NCBI RefSeq assembly: GCF_040183065.1
Contig: NC_091119.1
Span: forward strand, 103,117,274-103,181,273
Origin: Periplaneta americana
Taxonomy: Eukaryota > Arthropoda > Insecta > Blattodea > Blattidae
Reading direction: 5' to 3'
Length of the DNA: 64,000 nucleotides
The stretch's first letter is position 1. Every line of letters begins with the position of its first letter. Below are positions 34,246 through 46,392 of the stretch, in pieces. The position numbers and the translations under genes are program-made. The notes below the pieces were generated by a model. The model worked only from the letters and a program-made list of their open reading frames with translations, was not told where the DNA came from and made no database searches.

Positions 34246-35830
34246 TTATTAACATTTCCAAATCACATCACGAGACTTTACTACTTAAGCAGAAAAAAGT
34301 CAGTCCTCGGTGTATCCATTACGCTGAATACCGAAGTTGTGATACGTATTATAAATGAGTTAGAGTAGTGTTGCTCAGAGCAACGGCAAGAAAACTATCT
34401 TTTAAATACCAAACAACAGAAGTCAGAAACTATTCAAAACATATTTTCTTGTACCAATCAGGGTAAAACATAGCAGCACATAAATCAAATTACGCAAAAT
34501 GGTGGGGTAAGATAGTGGTGCACCGATTCATTCAAATATTAAACTAAATATCGAAAAAGTTAAATTCGTGGATACGTTCAAATGCTCTGAAATATAAGCG
34601 TTTATTGTTTAATATGTATTTAATGAAATATTGTAGTAAGCTTAGTACAAATGCAGTGAGATAGATACTAGAGGGCGGTTGAAGTAGCTCCACATGAGTT
34701 CGAAGATATTCAAACTAGAATCGTGCACTACCGATTAGGGAAAATAGAAATTATATATTGCTACTGAACGCCCGGCGCTATTGACAGTATGCGAAGCTCT
34801 TCCGTCTCGCGGAGTAGTCAAATGTCCAAATCTTTCTCTTGTGGACGGCTCTGGATCATGAAAGACAGATAATATTGAGCCATCCAGGATTTCCAAGAAT
34901 CGTTGCAAAGACGCGATTATCATCGTATTCCTTTCGATTGATATATCCTCCTCTCTCCTTATTGGTTGATTGATTGATTGGATTAATTAATTCATTCACC
35001 ATTCATTTATTCAGCAGTCCAGGTATTGAACAGCATGCATCATGAAGCTGCAATCATTAGAGCTTGAGAGTGCTTTTATTTTTTGTAAATAATTTTTTAT
35101 TTCCTTAATATTGATTTATTAGTGAAATAATAATTCATCCACTTAGATTAATTAAAAGACATAGACTATATTAACAACTACTTTTTCAGAATTAGCCAAA
35201 GCATTTTGAGTTTGAAGTATGAACGTTACAAGCCGTTACAATAGCAGGCCTACTTATTTGCTCTTCTATTTTGTAAGTAGGCTAATTTTAATTTATTTTA
35301 TTCTTGTATTTGTTTGCATGTCAGACTTCCTCTTTGCATTACGCTTATTTCCTTTGTTGAAGATAAATGTACCAAAGTCTCCAATCAATTATAATCCTAT
35401 TTCAAGCTAACACTTTTGTTAAATTATAAAAACTAAATTTCCTTCAATTGGTACTACATTCACGTAGATAGAAAATGTCATCAGAGTCCCTGTATAATGA
35501 AGTGCGCTTGGTGTTCTGTTCTATATATCTGTGGTTCTGTCTAGCCAGCAAGACATCAGACACAAGCGCGGATATTCGGTTGTATGCTCACCCTTGCCGG
35601 TTGTTCTGTGACCGGTCGAATATAAACCGTTCTAAGCGCTGTTCTGCAGCTCTCCAATTCAAATACAGCAGTGATGTCACCGGTACGACTATGTGGCACA
35701 GATGTATGTCGGTAAACTTATATGATGTGCGCGGTTATCTATCCAACAGGGGTACTGTTGTCACTGCAGGCGAGAGCCGTGTTTTGACTAATCCTTTCTC
35801 TGTTCTTACACTTTTTTTTCTTGATTCGTT
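34246..35830. other. Gene-free stretch
   Basis: No recognisable gene. A 119-aa frame at 35475-35834 lacks known motifs. Confidence 0.35.
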
Positions 35831-35839
35831 TTGATTTTA

Positions 35840-36490
35840 CTATGCCCTTGAAGTCGGGATGAATATTATTAGCAACAGATATACGCAAACTATTTCTCAG
35901 ATTATTGGCACTCATTCTGCATTTTTTTGACTTTTTAGAAGTTTCGTAACAGAAAATGCCTGCTCACAGACTTATAGTATGTATTTCCAAACATGGCTAT
36001 TATTCATGCAGCAATTTTCTTCAGCTTTGCGAATTGTAAGTCCGGAAGTGTTCTTTAACATTCTATTAGATCAGTACTTGAGGTATTGATGAACTTTTCA
36101 GGAAGCCTAAAGTAGTATCTTAGGTCGGTCAATTCCATTTGCAATGTTGGGTCCTGAATACTCTTCAAATCTACTGTGAATGAGGTATCAAAAACAGAGA
36201 ACCAGATTCAAAGCTATATATTACTTACCTTAGAAAATTCTTCTCTCAATCAATCCAGTAGATTAGTCCTTTCATCATCCTTGACATATGCATAATCGTT
36301 CTTATGCTTGGTATCATACAGTTTTTGTATATTATATTTTCTACTTGCAATGTTTGATTACATAACAAATATTTACTACATGTTCCAAACTTCTGACATA
36401 AGAAACGCTCTTCCCAAGCAGGATCTAAATTTTTAGTACCACTTGAGGAACAAGTTGATGTATGCCTAGATGCACACGGAGCCATCGTTT
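35840..36490 (-). pseudogene. Charlie-type hAT transposase, internally deleted
   Basis: The minus strand gives an N-terminal BED-like piece (NLDPAWEERFLCQKFG, then LLCNQTL in 36246-36485). It is followed by a C-terminal piece (DLKSIQDPTLQMELTDL, MFGNTYYKSVSRHFLLRNF, and later degraded YSSRLQGHSKIK). The C-terminal words match the GTF2IRD2/ZBED-like hAT signature MFGSTYxCEQxFSxMKFIKSKYRSRL. The whole catalytic middle is missing and several stops are present. Confidence 0.65.
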
Positions 36491-36734
36491 CCTCTTAACT
36501 AAGCACGAAGTGAACAGAACACATTGCACAAAGAACACTCTTGGCGCGCATACAAATAGTTCATGTTCAGATTTCAGTGGTGCTGATGACTTCATGGTTT
36601 GCCACGGAGCCATAGGTGAAGAAACTACCACAGGCAGAGGAAATTGACATAGCTGAATGATTTTAGAATCAGTATCTACATTTAATGTAATCCTGGGCTC
36701 TGTGTATCTCACTCAAAGAACGTAGTACTCACTA

Positions 36735-37965
36735 TAAAGAACATCATGAAAAATTTAGTTCCTTAGAAAGGCTGAAGCAACTACAGTTTCAGCAGCAGCA
36801 AAGAATATCTATGAAGATGATCTTGACTCCACCTTGCACATTGAATGTTTGCATTTGAAATCTTATTTGCAACTTTTAATGGTGGACAACAATAAGCGGT
36901 CAGCGCGTCTGGCTGCGAAACCAGGTGGCCCGGGTTCGAATTCCGGTCGGGTCAAGTTACCTGGTTGAGGTTTTTTCCGGGGTTTTCCTTCAACCGAATA
37001 CGAGAAAATGCTGGGTAACTTTCGGTGCCGGACCCCGGACTCATTTCACCGGCATTATCACCTTCATTTCATTCAGACGCTAAATAACCTAGATGTTGAT
37101 ACAGCATTGTAAAATAACCCAATAAAATAAAATAAACAACGATAAAGCTGCAAATTTGTCATATCTGTGTCAACTTCTTGATAAAGAAGGACTTGTGGAA
37201 GTGTATCCAAAAATACTTGGGCATTCGATAAGTAATGGCAACAATACTGTAAATCAGTGCTCCTAGCAGTGACCATTGAAATCTTGTACTACGTAATAGA
37301 GCAGCGATTGTTTCATAAATCTGCAATATTGAAAATTTCAGAGTAGCCATATTTTGCACATACAGTGGCTGTTTATGATTTGTAGTAAACAATACAGCCC
37401 TAAAGGTACGAACAAAGGTGCTTCATAAAAATCCAACTTGCAAGAGAAAAAACATGCAACTCAGTGCTTTAGAGCACTACAAGAAGCCTGTGGGACAGAA
37501 GTCCTACCATATTGAACTATTGCAAGTTGGGTGGAAGCGAGGCATTCGCCTTCAATGAAGAGTTGACATCTGAAGAGCTTTAGATTGATCAATGAGAGAG
37601 ATGCCCAGAAATGCTGCTGGAGATGGAGTCCGCCATCTTCCAAGAATTTGACAACATATTGTTGACATAGCAGGAGACTATATTTGAAGTATTTAATGTC
37701 AAAAGTAACCTAAATAAATTTAGTGTGAAACAGTAACAATGTTACCATTACTTTTCGAATGCCCTAATAGATAGGCTATAGTTCTTCGGATAACACCGGC
37801 CACCAACTGCTTAGAGGAACATCCTTTCTCAGCTTTGAGATGTGTAAAGATTTACCTGAAGTCTTTGATGGATGAGAAACGGATTTTGGCTTTGGCACTC
37901 TACAATGAAGGAAGGTTTATGCAGAATATGAAATTTGATGATCTGATAAATGACTTCTCATAAAA
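36735..37965 (+). pseudogene. ZMYM1-like hAT transposase remnant, split by a SINE
   Basis: Plus-strand pieces: NIYEDDLDSTLHIECLHLKS before the SINE, then DKAANLSYLCQLLDKEGLVE after it. The last piece is a dimerisation domain, ITPATNCLEEHPFSALRCVK, then IYLKSLMDEKRILALALYNE (37782-37960). The usual ATAERSFSxLRxxKTYLRSTM motif is recognisable. Stops and gaps elsewhere make it a pseudogene. It is a different hAT subgroup from 35840-36490. Confidence 0.65.
36898..37135 (+). mobile_element. tRNA-derived SINE
   Basis: Head truncated at its 5' end, with B box GGTTCGAATTCC and full body and tail. Flanking strings ACAACAATAAG (36887-36897) and ACAACGATAAAG (37136-37147) are a slightly diverged target duplication. 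Confidence 0.9.
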
Positions 37966-38765
37966 CGAGATATGTTACAAATGAATTATTTCATTTATGT
38001 CATATCACTTTGTTATATTTCTCAAGTCTTATATGTACCTCTCGTTTAATAAATAGTGTACTGCACGACATTATTAATGAATTTTATCTTTCTTTCAAAA
38101 TGGGATAGAGAATGTGGCCAGGCCTGTTGAGCCTTGGGACAGTAAAGAAGTAAATCCGGCCCTGGGGCAATCCATAACAATAAAACATGAACGTCGCGTA
38201 CAGTTTTTGACCATTTTAATAACATTAACTTATTGTACCAAATGTAGTTAATAGTCTACCATCTACTCCAATGAAATCTGCAATTTTATTATAATTCAGA
38301 ATACAGCGACTTTGATAGTTACAGCAGATCCGTGTTATAAATTGATTTAAAAAAATGTCTGAATGTCTTATTTTAAAGATTCAAGAATAATATTGTCAAA
38401 TATAGTCCATTTTTGCAATAATTATTGAGACTGATAGTTTTGATATTCTGAAAGATTTTATTATCTATTAATTCCACTTAAGGGGAGGGCACAGAGTGGG
38501 ACTGTCGTCGCATGCAGGCCGCTTGGGTAGGCCCATTTCACTACCTGGGATGGAATGGTGTGCATATCCTAAGGCAGCCCCACATTAGAAATCCCCTCAA
38601 CGTCGCCTAGAAACATCCCTACAGCCTACATAGCCATTTTCCTTCACTGAGGTCCCACGATGCATAACACTACCACCAACAACGAATGACCGCATATCCA
38701 TGGGATCCAAATTTGGCTGTGACTGGCAAACGACTCTACATCACTGCAAGCCTGAGGCCTAGAAA
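37966..38765. other. Gene-free stretch
   Basis: No gene seen. From 38490 the sequence turns less AT-rich and may be an unclassified repeat lying against the next SINE. Confidence 0.4.
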
Positions 38766-38769
38766 AATG

Positions 38770-38970
38770 GAGATGATGATGAAAGAGGGGAAGTATAATT
38801 ATGATGGTGGAATGAATCCGAGGTCCAACGCTGAAAGTTACCCAGCAATACTACTTCAGTTGCTTGAGGAAGAACCTCGAAAAACCTGAACCGGGTAACT
38901 TGAACAGAATTTGAACCTGGGCTCGTTCGTGTCATGGTCAGACTTGCTAACCGTTATTCCACAGTGGTGA
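38770..38970 (-). mobile_element. Old SINE copy, minus strand
   Basis: Diverged but recognisable: ATGAATCCGAGGTCCAACGC, then GAAAGTTACCCAGC, and the head GCTAACCGTTATTCCACAG at the right end. Same family as 462-712. Confidence 0.8.
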
Positions 38971-39064
38971 AGTGATAAAAAGCTTTCATGTTACATAATT
39001 TCTAGTTCACAGACTTCAATAGGTACCATGTGAGTCAAGAGGAAGGAGTGGTGTATCTGTGACT

Positions 39065-39260
39065 ACAGTTATAGTGCATTGGCTTTCCATCTAGATTGCC
39101 CGTATTCGATCCCCGGTCAAGTCTAGGTGGAATTTATGGTAGACAAAGCAGATGTTGCAAAGGGATTTTCCAGGGGCACTACCGTTTTCCTCTTTCATTC
39201 CACTAACACACTCCACTTCCACCTCATTTCATCTATCTTCTGTAATAGTAAACATAGGCT
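39065..39260 (+). mobile_element. Probable tRNA-derived SINE, third family
   Basis: A tRNA-like B box (TATTCGATCCCCGG) follows a weak A box. The body contains GGATTTTCCAGGGGCACTA and TTCCACTAACACACTCC. No duplication found. Confidence 0.5.
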
Positions 39261-40754
39261 AGGGTGATGTCTGGGGGTAGTACGAGTTTCCGATGATGAT
39301 CCAGGTTCTATGGTTTGAGGCTCTGGACCCTACGTTCGTACTCGTCAGGTGATGGGACCTTAACTGCAGGGCCTAGGAAGAATGACCACCTATCAGCGTC
39401 GGATTCACGAATGGTATCTGGTCTATCTATCTAGGTTTGCGAACTTTCGTATGTAAAAATTAGGAACACAAACGTTACTGACAATTTTATTGCACTCATT
39501 ATTTCCACCTATCAATCCACATCATAGGCGGAGAGAGAACCGTTTCCTTGGGGGGGGGGGCAAAGCAAAACCATAGAATTCCGATATAATGAGGTTATGG
39601 GGGATATCATTTACTTCCTCCTCCATTATAGCTTGACCTTGGTACAGTATAAGTAATAATAAAAGTATTTTGGGGTGCATGTTTCTTACAGTGTTACATC
39701 CATATCCACGATGTTTCGGACCGAGTTGTATAGGGTTTCAACTTATACTACAAACTCTAATAGGGTCTAACCATAGGTTTCTTCGAGCCCTGACATTCAC
39801 GTATGGAAGTGGACTCTGTCCATGCTAACATAGAAAGAAGAAGTAAACATGTGTGGTTGTATTCGATTCTACTGGAGGTTACTATTGTGAGAATGAGATC
39901 AGATAAGCGTATGGTAATAGAGATGGATAACATTCAATTTTTAGTTTTCAGCCAACTCCAGAAGAAGATGATAAACAACAAGAAAACTGCAGAAAATGGT
40001 GACTCTGTAACCTGGTTGAAGATGGTTTGGGAAGAATACCTGAGAAAGATTCCTTGCGCGATATTCTACAATTATTCCTGCAATGTCACATTCCAGGTTC
40101 TACGAACCAAGAGAAGAGCTTCCTGCGAAAGTCATCAGAGACTGAAACCAATATTATTCTTTGCCCCACTTATGACTGCTCCATCTGCATAAGCAGAGAA
40201 AAGAAAAAGATTTTCTAGATTTGTGTCATAAGGGGATAATACTCCTTAGGTACCATGCATTGTGCCTTGTAGTGGGATAACTAGGAGTAAAATACACAGT
40301 CAGTTTTATTTAAGTTTTCATTACAGATTTAGAGTATTAAATTATTTGGAAGTAGGCCTATATTATTAATGTTTTAATTTCTCAGTGAAGAATGTAATGT
40401 TCATTTAACTACATTCTGTACTTTATTAATGCTTATTTTTAAGTTTGGGTGAGGCATCAATGAATGAACGATGTAGTAAGGCCTAAATAATATTATTAAC
40501 AAATAATTTTGATTAGCTGAACATTCTGTAGGCCTACTATATTCGTTAGATAAAAAAACCTCTTATGCCATTTACCTCATAATTTATTATCTCAAGTTCA
40601 AAGTCAGAAGTAGATTATTAACGTTTAGAAAAAACTGCTCTGTGTAAAAACCAACTGTACTGGAGAGGAAAATCTTTATTATTTCAGTCTCTGAATGTCA
40701 CAGACTCACGTTTATACAATTCATGAGCAGCAGCTGCAGTGAAATTAGATCTCT
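39260..40754. other. Gene-free stretch
   Basis: A G-run of ten lies at about 39551. A 129-aa frame at 39803-40192 overlaps a second open frame and has no recognised domain. Three GGCCTA palindromes are present between 40350 and 40540. Confidence 0.35.
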
Positions 40755-40755
40755 A

Positions 40756-40945
40756 TACTGCGTTCCATAATGTCTGACAGGAAACGTAAACATTGTCGGC
40801 AGAGGTAGGGAGGCGCATAATTGCTACTCAACCAATGGCAGACGTCACAGTCCAGGCTTATCTCGACATTGGGCGGACAGAACGCTTCAGACCACCCAAC
40901 TTCAAGATAAGCATGGGATGTGATCTCTGCCATTGGGACCGGGTA
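40756..40945. mobile_element. MITE-like element, related to 63845-64000
   Basis: Shares TATACTGCGTTCCATAATGT and GGCAGAGGTAGGGAG with the end of the window (TATACTCCGTTCCATAAAGT, GGCAGAGGTGGAGAG). The middle is palindromic (CCAATGGCAGACGTCAC facing the inverse of GATCTCTGCCATTGG). Confidence 0.55.
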
Positions 40946-41310
40946 CAATTTTTCCCTTGAAATTATTCAAGCCTGCTTCACGGGGAGGTTCTACCTGAAA
41001 GCCAGATTTGCATAATATATTTGTTACTATAGCTACGTTACTAGAAAGCTACAATTTAAGTCACACAGAATTATGGGCACTCAAAGTTGGGTTTCTGGCA
41101 TCTTGTCAGTCCATTTGTGTAGCGTGGATATAAAGTGAAGAATTGTGACGGTGTCATGTGGTTTCTGGGGTAGCTCAGTCGGTAGAGCATTCGTGCGGCA
41201 AGCGAAGGGTTCCGGGATCGATACCCGGCTCCGGAATAATTTTCTCTTGAAATTATTAAAGCCTGGTTCGCAGGGAGCATCTACATGAAAGTCAAATTTG
41301 CACGCTATTA
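40940..41310 (+). mobile_element. SINE with tRNA-like head plus a partial tail copy
   Basis: The tail TCTTGAAATTATTAAAGCCT at 41243 also appears at 40957 (CCTTGAAATTATTCAAGCCT), so two copies lie close together. The complete copy starts with the cloverleaf at 41164-41236. Confidence 0.65.
41164..41236 (+). tRNA. tRNA-Ala(GGC)-like cloverleaf, probably a SINE head
   Basis: All four arms pair: the acceptor TCTGGGG/CTCCGGA with two G-T pairs, a D arm with TAGCTCAGTCGGTAGAGCA, the anticodon arm TTCGT-GCGGCAA-GCGAA, and the T arm CCGGG-ATCGATA-CCCGG. The loop position before the anticodon is C where tRNAs have T, and the T loop is unusual. Because the tail that follows is repeated nearby, I think this is the head of a SINE rather than a working tRNA gene. 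Confidence 0.4.
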
Positions 41311-41844
41311 AATAACAATTCTTGTACGTACAATTAAATTGAAAATTTTAATTTGAAAATATAAATAAAAGCCGCTACACTGAGTAAAACACGACTTGAG
41401 CTTCAGTCCGCCACTGCACTCATCCCCGCTTTCTGCACCCTTGCCCCGAGAGCCAGTCCGGAGCAGCTCCCTTGAACCACGGAGCTACGGTGCGTCACAT
41501 ATATACCGTGTATATAATTTGAATTGGTAATTGAAATTAAGGGAAAATGGCTGAACAGATTTTAATAAATGAGCCCTCATTTTGAAGCTTGGAATCGAAA
41601 GTTTTTCGGAAAAATGGTAGTTTTAAGTGAAATGTCAATTTTCCTACATCATTTTCCTACTTTCCAAAATCCACGTGTCGTCAGTTTTCAGAAATAATGG
41701 GTTTTCAGAAGAAAACAGAACACAAACACACTAAAATAAACAATATCACTCTAAGGCTAAGACCTGCAGAATTGCTGATATATTTAGAGTTCAGATGACT
41801 TGGGTTCTCTTACATCATAATTCCAATATGTCGATCATTTAAAT
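41311..41844. other. Gene-free stretch
   Basis: A less AT-rich block at about 41400-41500 contains an inverted tRNA-like string (GAACCACGGAGCTACGG). Nothing else recognised. Confidence 0.4.
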
Positions 41845-42075
41845 TATGGTTTATTTAACGACGCTCGCAACTGCCGAGGTTATATCAGCGTCGCCGGTGT
41901 GCCGGAATTTTGTTCCACAGCAGTTCTTTTATATGCCGCTAAATCTAGTGACATGGGGCTGCCTCATTTAAGCACACTTACATGCCATCGACCTCGGCCG
42001 GGATCGAACCCCCAACCTCGGACATAGAAGGTCAGCGCAATACTAACTTTGCCACCCAGGGTGACTGTCGATCTT
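41845..42075 (-). mobile_element. tRNA-derived SINE, fourth family
   Basis: On the plus strand it reads GGTTTATTTAACGACGCTCG, then CCGAGGTTATATCAGCGTCG, and ends with an inverted tRNA head (GGGATCGAACCC and AGAAGGTCAGCGCAATAC). I recognise this wording as a common SINE in cockroach-like genomes. Confidence 0.8.
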
Positions 42076-43409
42076 CATTTGTATAAATTTTTCAGAACGT
42101 TTCTCTAATGTTGATAATCAAAAACTTCAAGACTTACTAAAATGAATTTACAGATCAGATTCTCTGATGTGTAATTTTCTGAGTACAGCTGTCTGTGTAT
42201 TGGATATTAAAAACTACAAAACTTAAGAATGTTTGATGACATTACCATTAAAAATGAAATGTTATTATAGTGAATTCCATGATGTAATTGTCACTAATTA
42301 TACAGATTAATGCTTTATTGATGGTAAGAAAGTGAAATCTTTTGGGTTTATATAAGTAGGCGTACAGAATATTTGAAGTTAGATCTTCATTTCTATACTA
42401 TTTACTGAGTGACGGCTATATAGTAGTCTATACAAAACTTACGTAATATAACAATATTGTTATTGAAATTAAATATTTTTATAGTTATTAATCAAGTGGT
42501 ATGGGTCTTTTCTATAGTATATTTAATGGTGGTGTGGTGTAGATATTTAAAGATAAAAGAATTTGTAAAACAGTTATGCTACCGGTTGTTCTTTATGGTT
42601 GTGAAACTTCACTTGGATAAATTTATTTCTTATTCTGCTAAACCTCCCCTTTTATCCGACTTACACACCACTGCGGGTAGTGTTGACACATTCGGACCTT
42701 CCTATCACGGTATCGGCATGACGCAGGGCCACCGCAGAGATAACACAGAGCAATCACAAGACAAGGATAACACCCAATCCTGTGTTGGGAAGAATATGCA
42801 TGCGCTATCCACACAGCTACAACGGGAGACACCTATTGATAATATGCGATAAGAACGGTTTTTATTATATAGGCTAAGCATCGATTTGAACGAATAAATA
42901 GAATTAAACGTTCATAGTTATAGCCTATTTCTTGTTGAAATGTGAATTAAATAAGAAATATATAATATTATATTATTGGTTTCCTCATTAGTCTATATAC
43001 AGTATTTAGAAGCTGCGAACAGGTTAAATCCTACACGCTGCTGTTGATTCCCCTCTCTCCCTTGCCATGATTTGACGCTCGTGGTAGCCACAGATGTTCC
43101 GTTAACTGCTCCCGCAATATATCTACAAATCAGTTTTATTTTTAAACTTCTAAATGTAATGAATAAATGCCCAGCAAATACATTTTCATTTAAAAGTTGT
43201 GTATTTATAGGGTTAATCTTTTAATGATTTGCTAAAGTTTGACTGCATTGTGTATGTTTTTACACGTAAGCAAACGGTTTTTTCTTGCAAGAAACAGAAC
43301 GCAGAGTGAGTATAAATGGTTCCTCCTTATTGGTTAAGGGAATTGAGCGGGGGTGCTCATACGGCTATGCGCAGACACGTAAATTTTAGACAGTTGACGC
43401 ATGACGTCA
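42076..43409. other. Upstream region of the THAP transposase
   Basis: No gene recognised. A TATA-like box TATAAAT lies at 43311-43317, 395 bp before the transposase ATG, and could be its promoter. Confidence 0.4.
43311..43317 (+). promoter_or_regulatory. TATA-like box upstream of the THAP transposase
   Basis: TATAAAT preceded by GAGTGAG, on the coding strand and 395 bp from the ATG. If the element starts at 43410 this box is outside it, which weakens the case. Confidence 0.25.
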
Positions 43410-43711
43410 CCGAGGGAGCTAAACAATTGGCAGTATGAATTAAAAGCAAGCTATAAGTTGTTTTCTAGCAGTGATTCTGGTTACGTGTGCCCTAAATGTG
43501 ACAAATCTGCTCTCATAGTGGAATATTTCCAAATAAAAATGTGTTATAATGAACTGAATTATATTTATAGCAGTTACTGTTGTTAATTCGGGCTTTCACG
43601 TGTTTTATAATCGTAGTATATAGGTTATGTATTTAAGTTAGCCCACGTGGTATTAAGTTAATTAGTTTATTGTAAATATTTTGTGCCTAAAAACATATTG
43701 CATTATTTACC

Positions 43712-46276
43712 ATGCCCGGTTGCGCAGTGTTTTCGTGTAAAAAATATAATCGTAAGACTAAAGGTTCAGATTTGATTTACCACACCTTTCCCAAGGATGA
43801 CAGTGTTTGTAAGCAATGGATTCATGCTTGCAGAAGGAAAGACAAAATCAACATTAAAAATGCCACCGTGTGTAGTGTTCATTTTCTACCAGAAGATTAT
43901 GAGAGGGACCTGAAAGCAGAGCTCTTGAACATTAAACCTAAAAAGATGCTTAAAATTTCTGCAGTTCCTTCATTACATCTGGACATCGATTCAAGACCAA
44001 ACAAGATGAATATAGAGGCTTCCTCTTCACACCAGCCAGAGTCACCACAAATTACGGTAAGTGACAGACAGACAAGGCAGATTAATCGACGTTCAAGAAA
44101 GCGAGGGCTTGAGAGATTGAAGACACTATCACCCAAGAAGAAGAAGTTTGATGTTGGTACAATTATAGATAGCACTAGTGACTCAGAAAGACATTTGAAA
44201 GCACGGTTAGAAAAATTAGAGAAAGATAATAAACAAATGCAGACTGAAATGAATAAGTTAAAACTTAAAAATAAGTTACTGACCTTGGCTCTGAGCAGGA
44301 AAAGTAAACATATACAACAACTTGAGAACAGAATTAATGCAAAGGTAAAAGAGAGAGTTTCCATTGTTTTGAGAAAAATTTTTACAGAAAACCAGATCAA
44401 GAACTTGTTGGTGACAAAAAAGAAGCCAAAATGGACAAGAGAAGATATAAGCAGAGCCTTGACACTCCGCTCAATATCGAGGAAATGCTACATATATTTA
44501 AGGCAAAGTGTAGGAATCCCCTTACCATCACTGTCAACTCTAAGGCGCTGGGTTTCCAATTCCTTTAAGTGCAGGCATGGCATATTAAGTAATGTTTTAT
44601 TTATGATGCAAACTCAATGCAAGAATTTAACAAAAAATGAACTTTTATGTATCCTGAGTTTTGATGAAATGAATATGGATGCAAGAGTGTGCTATGACCA
44701 AGATGAGGATAAAGTTTATTGGCCCCACAGCCAGGCACAAGTCGTAATGGTTCGAGCGCTATGAAGTAATTGGAAGCAGCCAATATTTTTTGATTTTGAC
44801 GTTACAATGACAGGATCACTGCTAAAAGAAATCATTTTAGAAGTGCAAAAGGTGGGTGTTGTTATTGTGGGAGTTGTAAGTGACATGGGTGGGAAAAACA
44901 AGAGAGTCTGGAAGGATTTGGAAGTAGATCACAAGAAAAGTTGTTTTGATAACCCCAGTGATGACACCAAGCGCATATGGGTTTTCCAAGATGTGCCACA
45001 CATGATAAAATTATTGAGAAACCACTTCATTGACGATGGTTTTACTTTACCCAGTGGGAAGATAATTAACAAAACCATTATCGAGAATATTTTATCTATG
45101 GATGGAGGTGAAATAAAAATCTGCCCGAAACTGAAATATAACCATCTAATGATATCAGGTAGAGACCGACAGCGTGTCCGTCCTGCATGTGAATTATTTT
45201 CAAATCACGTTGCAAAAGCCATTAGTTACCTCTTGCCAAATGAACATGAAGCATCAGAATATTTCAAACTTGTTAATGATGTTTTTGATATTTTCAATTC
45301 TAGGATTCCGGACAGTGAACAAATTCCCATTGCAAGTGGTTTTGGCATACATTTTAAAGACCAAGAGAATATCCTAAGGACATTTCATACCATGTGTGAA
45401 AAAATGAGAGTTGGCAAGAACACTTCACTGCTTCCTTTTCAGAAAGGTTTTATAATGTCCATTAGATCTTTATTAGGTTGTTTTACTGACCTCAGAAAAT
45501 TGTATGGGCTAAGCTACATCTTAACTGCTAGACTGAACCAAGACTGCCTTGAAAATCTTTTCTCTCAAATAAGAGCATTGGGACGCACTTACGACCATCC
45601 CCTTCCAGTAGAATTTAAAAACCGTTTGAGGCTGCTTATAATGAGTCGCAACATTTCAGACATTTCGTTCAATTCCTCAGCTGTTGAACTAGAAGCAGAT
45701 ACAATTGATTATCTTACTTCTAACCTTTTTGCAGGACTTCTACCAGACATGACAGAGGCATTGGCAATGATAGAAAATGATTCTGAAATTTCAGAAATTA
45801 CTGTTGAAAACCTTCCTGAAGCAAGAGTCATACAAAATGTTTCTGAATTTTCCAGCGAAGGTCTACGATATTTGGCTGGCTATATTGCTTTTCGCTGTCG
45901 TGAAGTAGATAGATCATTAGGGGATTCTACAGGCCAATTAATTAGTGTTACACCAGATGCATTGCCGGTACATCAGGGCTGGATTGAAAAACTGTCTCGA
46001 GGAGGTCTGCTCAAACCATCAGATGAATGGCTATGCACAGTGAAACAGTTTGAAGTAGTGTTTGTAGGAGTGCATGGTGATAAATTAAACTGCTGCAACG
46101 TCATTAACATTCTCGCACAGAAGTTTCCACATGTACATCCATTAATAATTAAAATATATACAAGAACAAGGACATTTATCCGCATTCATTCACTGAATAC
46201 GGCAGCGAAGACTGCAAGAGCAGCGGAACTACAAAGAAAGAAGGCACGTAAATGGCAAGCTTCTGCTAGGCGCTGA
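43712..46276 (+). pseudogene. P-element/THAP-type transposase, one in-frame TGA
   Basis: An 854-codon frame broken only by TGA at 44762-44764; both sides are in the same frame. Residues 1-90 are a THAP finger: MPGCAVFSCKKYN, HTFPKDD, WIHACRRKD, VCSVHF and the AVPS box. Residues about 160-215 are a leucine-rich coiled coil for dimerisation. Then comes an HTH-like block (TLRSISRKCYIYLRQS) and the RNase H-like core with ILSFDEMNMD (first D) and GVVSDMGGKN (second D). Next are the GTP-domain-like WVFQDVPHMIKLLRNH and the C-terminal QDCLENLFSQIRALG with the catalytic E. The family excises DNA using GTP as cofactor. The stop sits at a family-conserved spot just before SNWKQPIFFDFD. It could be a recent nonsense mutation or, less likely, readthrough. 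Confidence 0.92.
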
Positions 46277-46386
46277 CAAGAGAGAAGAATTCATTCCAAT
46301 CTTCAGGGAGGAGGAAAAAGGTATGTGATATAAATACCTACTTAATGATTATTGTGTTTGAAAATATGCAGCCTATTTTCAAACAT

Positions 46387-46392
46387 AATAAA
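46387..46392 (+). terminator. Polyadenylation signal of the THAP transposase
   Basis: AATAAA, 111 bp after the stop codon, followed by a GT-containing stretch. Confidence 0.45.

Noticed and set aside
41164..41236. Functional alanine tRNA gene
   Set aside because: The base before the anticodon is C instead of T, the T loop is atypical, and the following sequence recurs as a SINE tail at 40957. Listed only as a tRNA-like head.
42457..42852. 131-aa frame
   Set aside because: No domain, poor start context and no support from flanks.
43897..44400. 167-aa hydrophobic minus-strand frame
   Set aside because: It is the mirror of the lysine- and glutamate-rich coiled coil of the THAP transposase, which reads as leucine- and serine-rich on the other strand.
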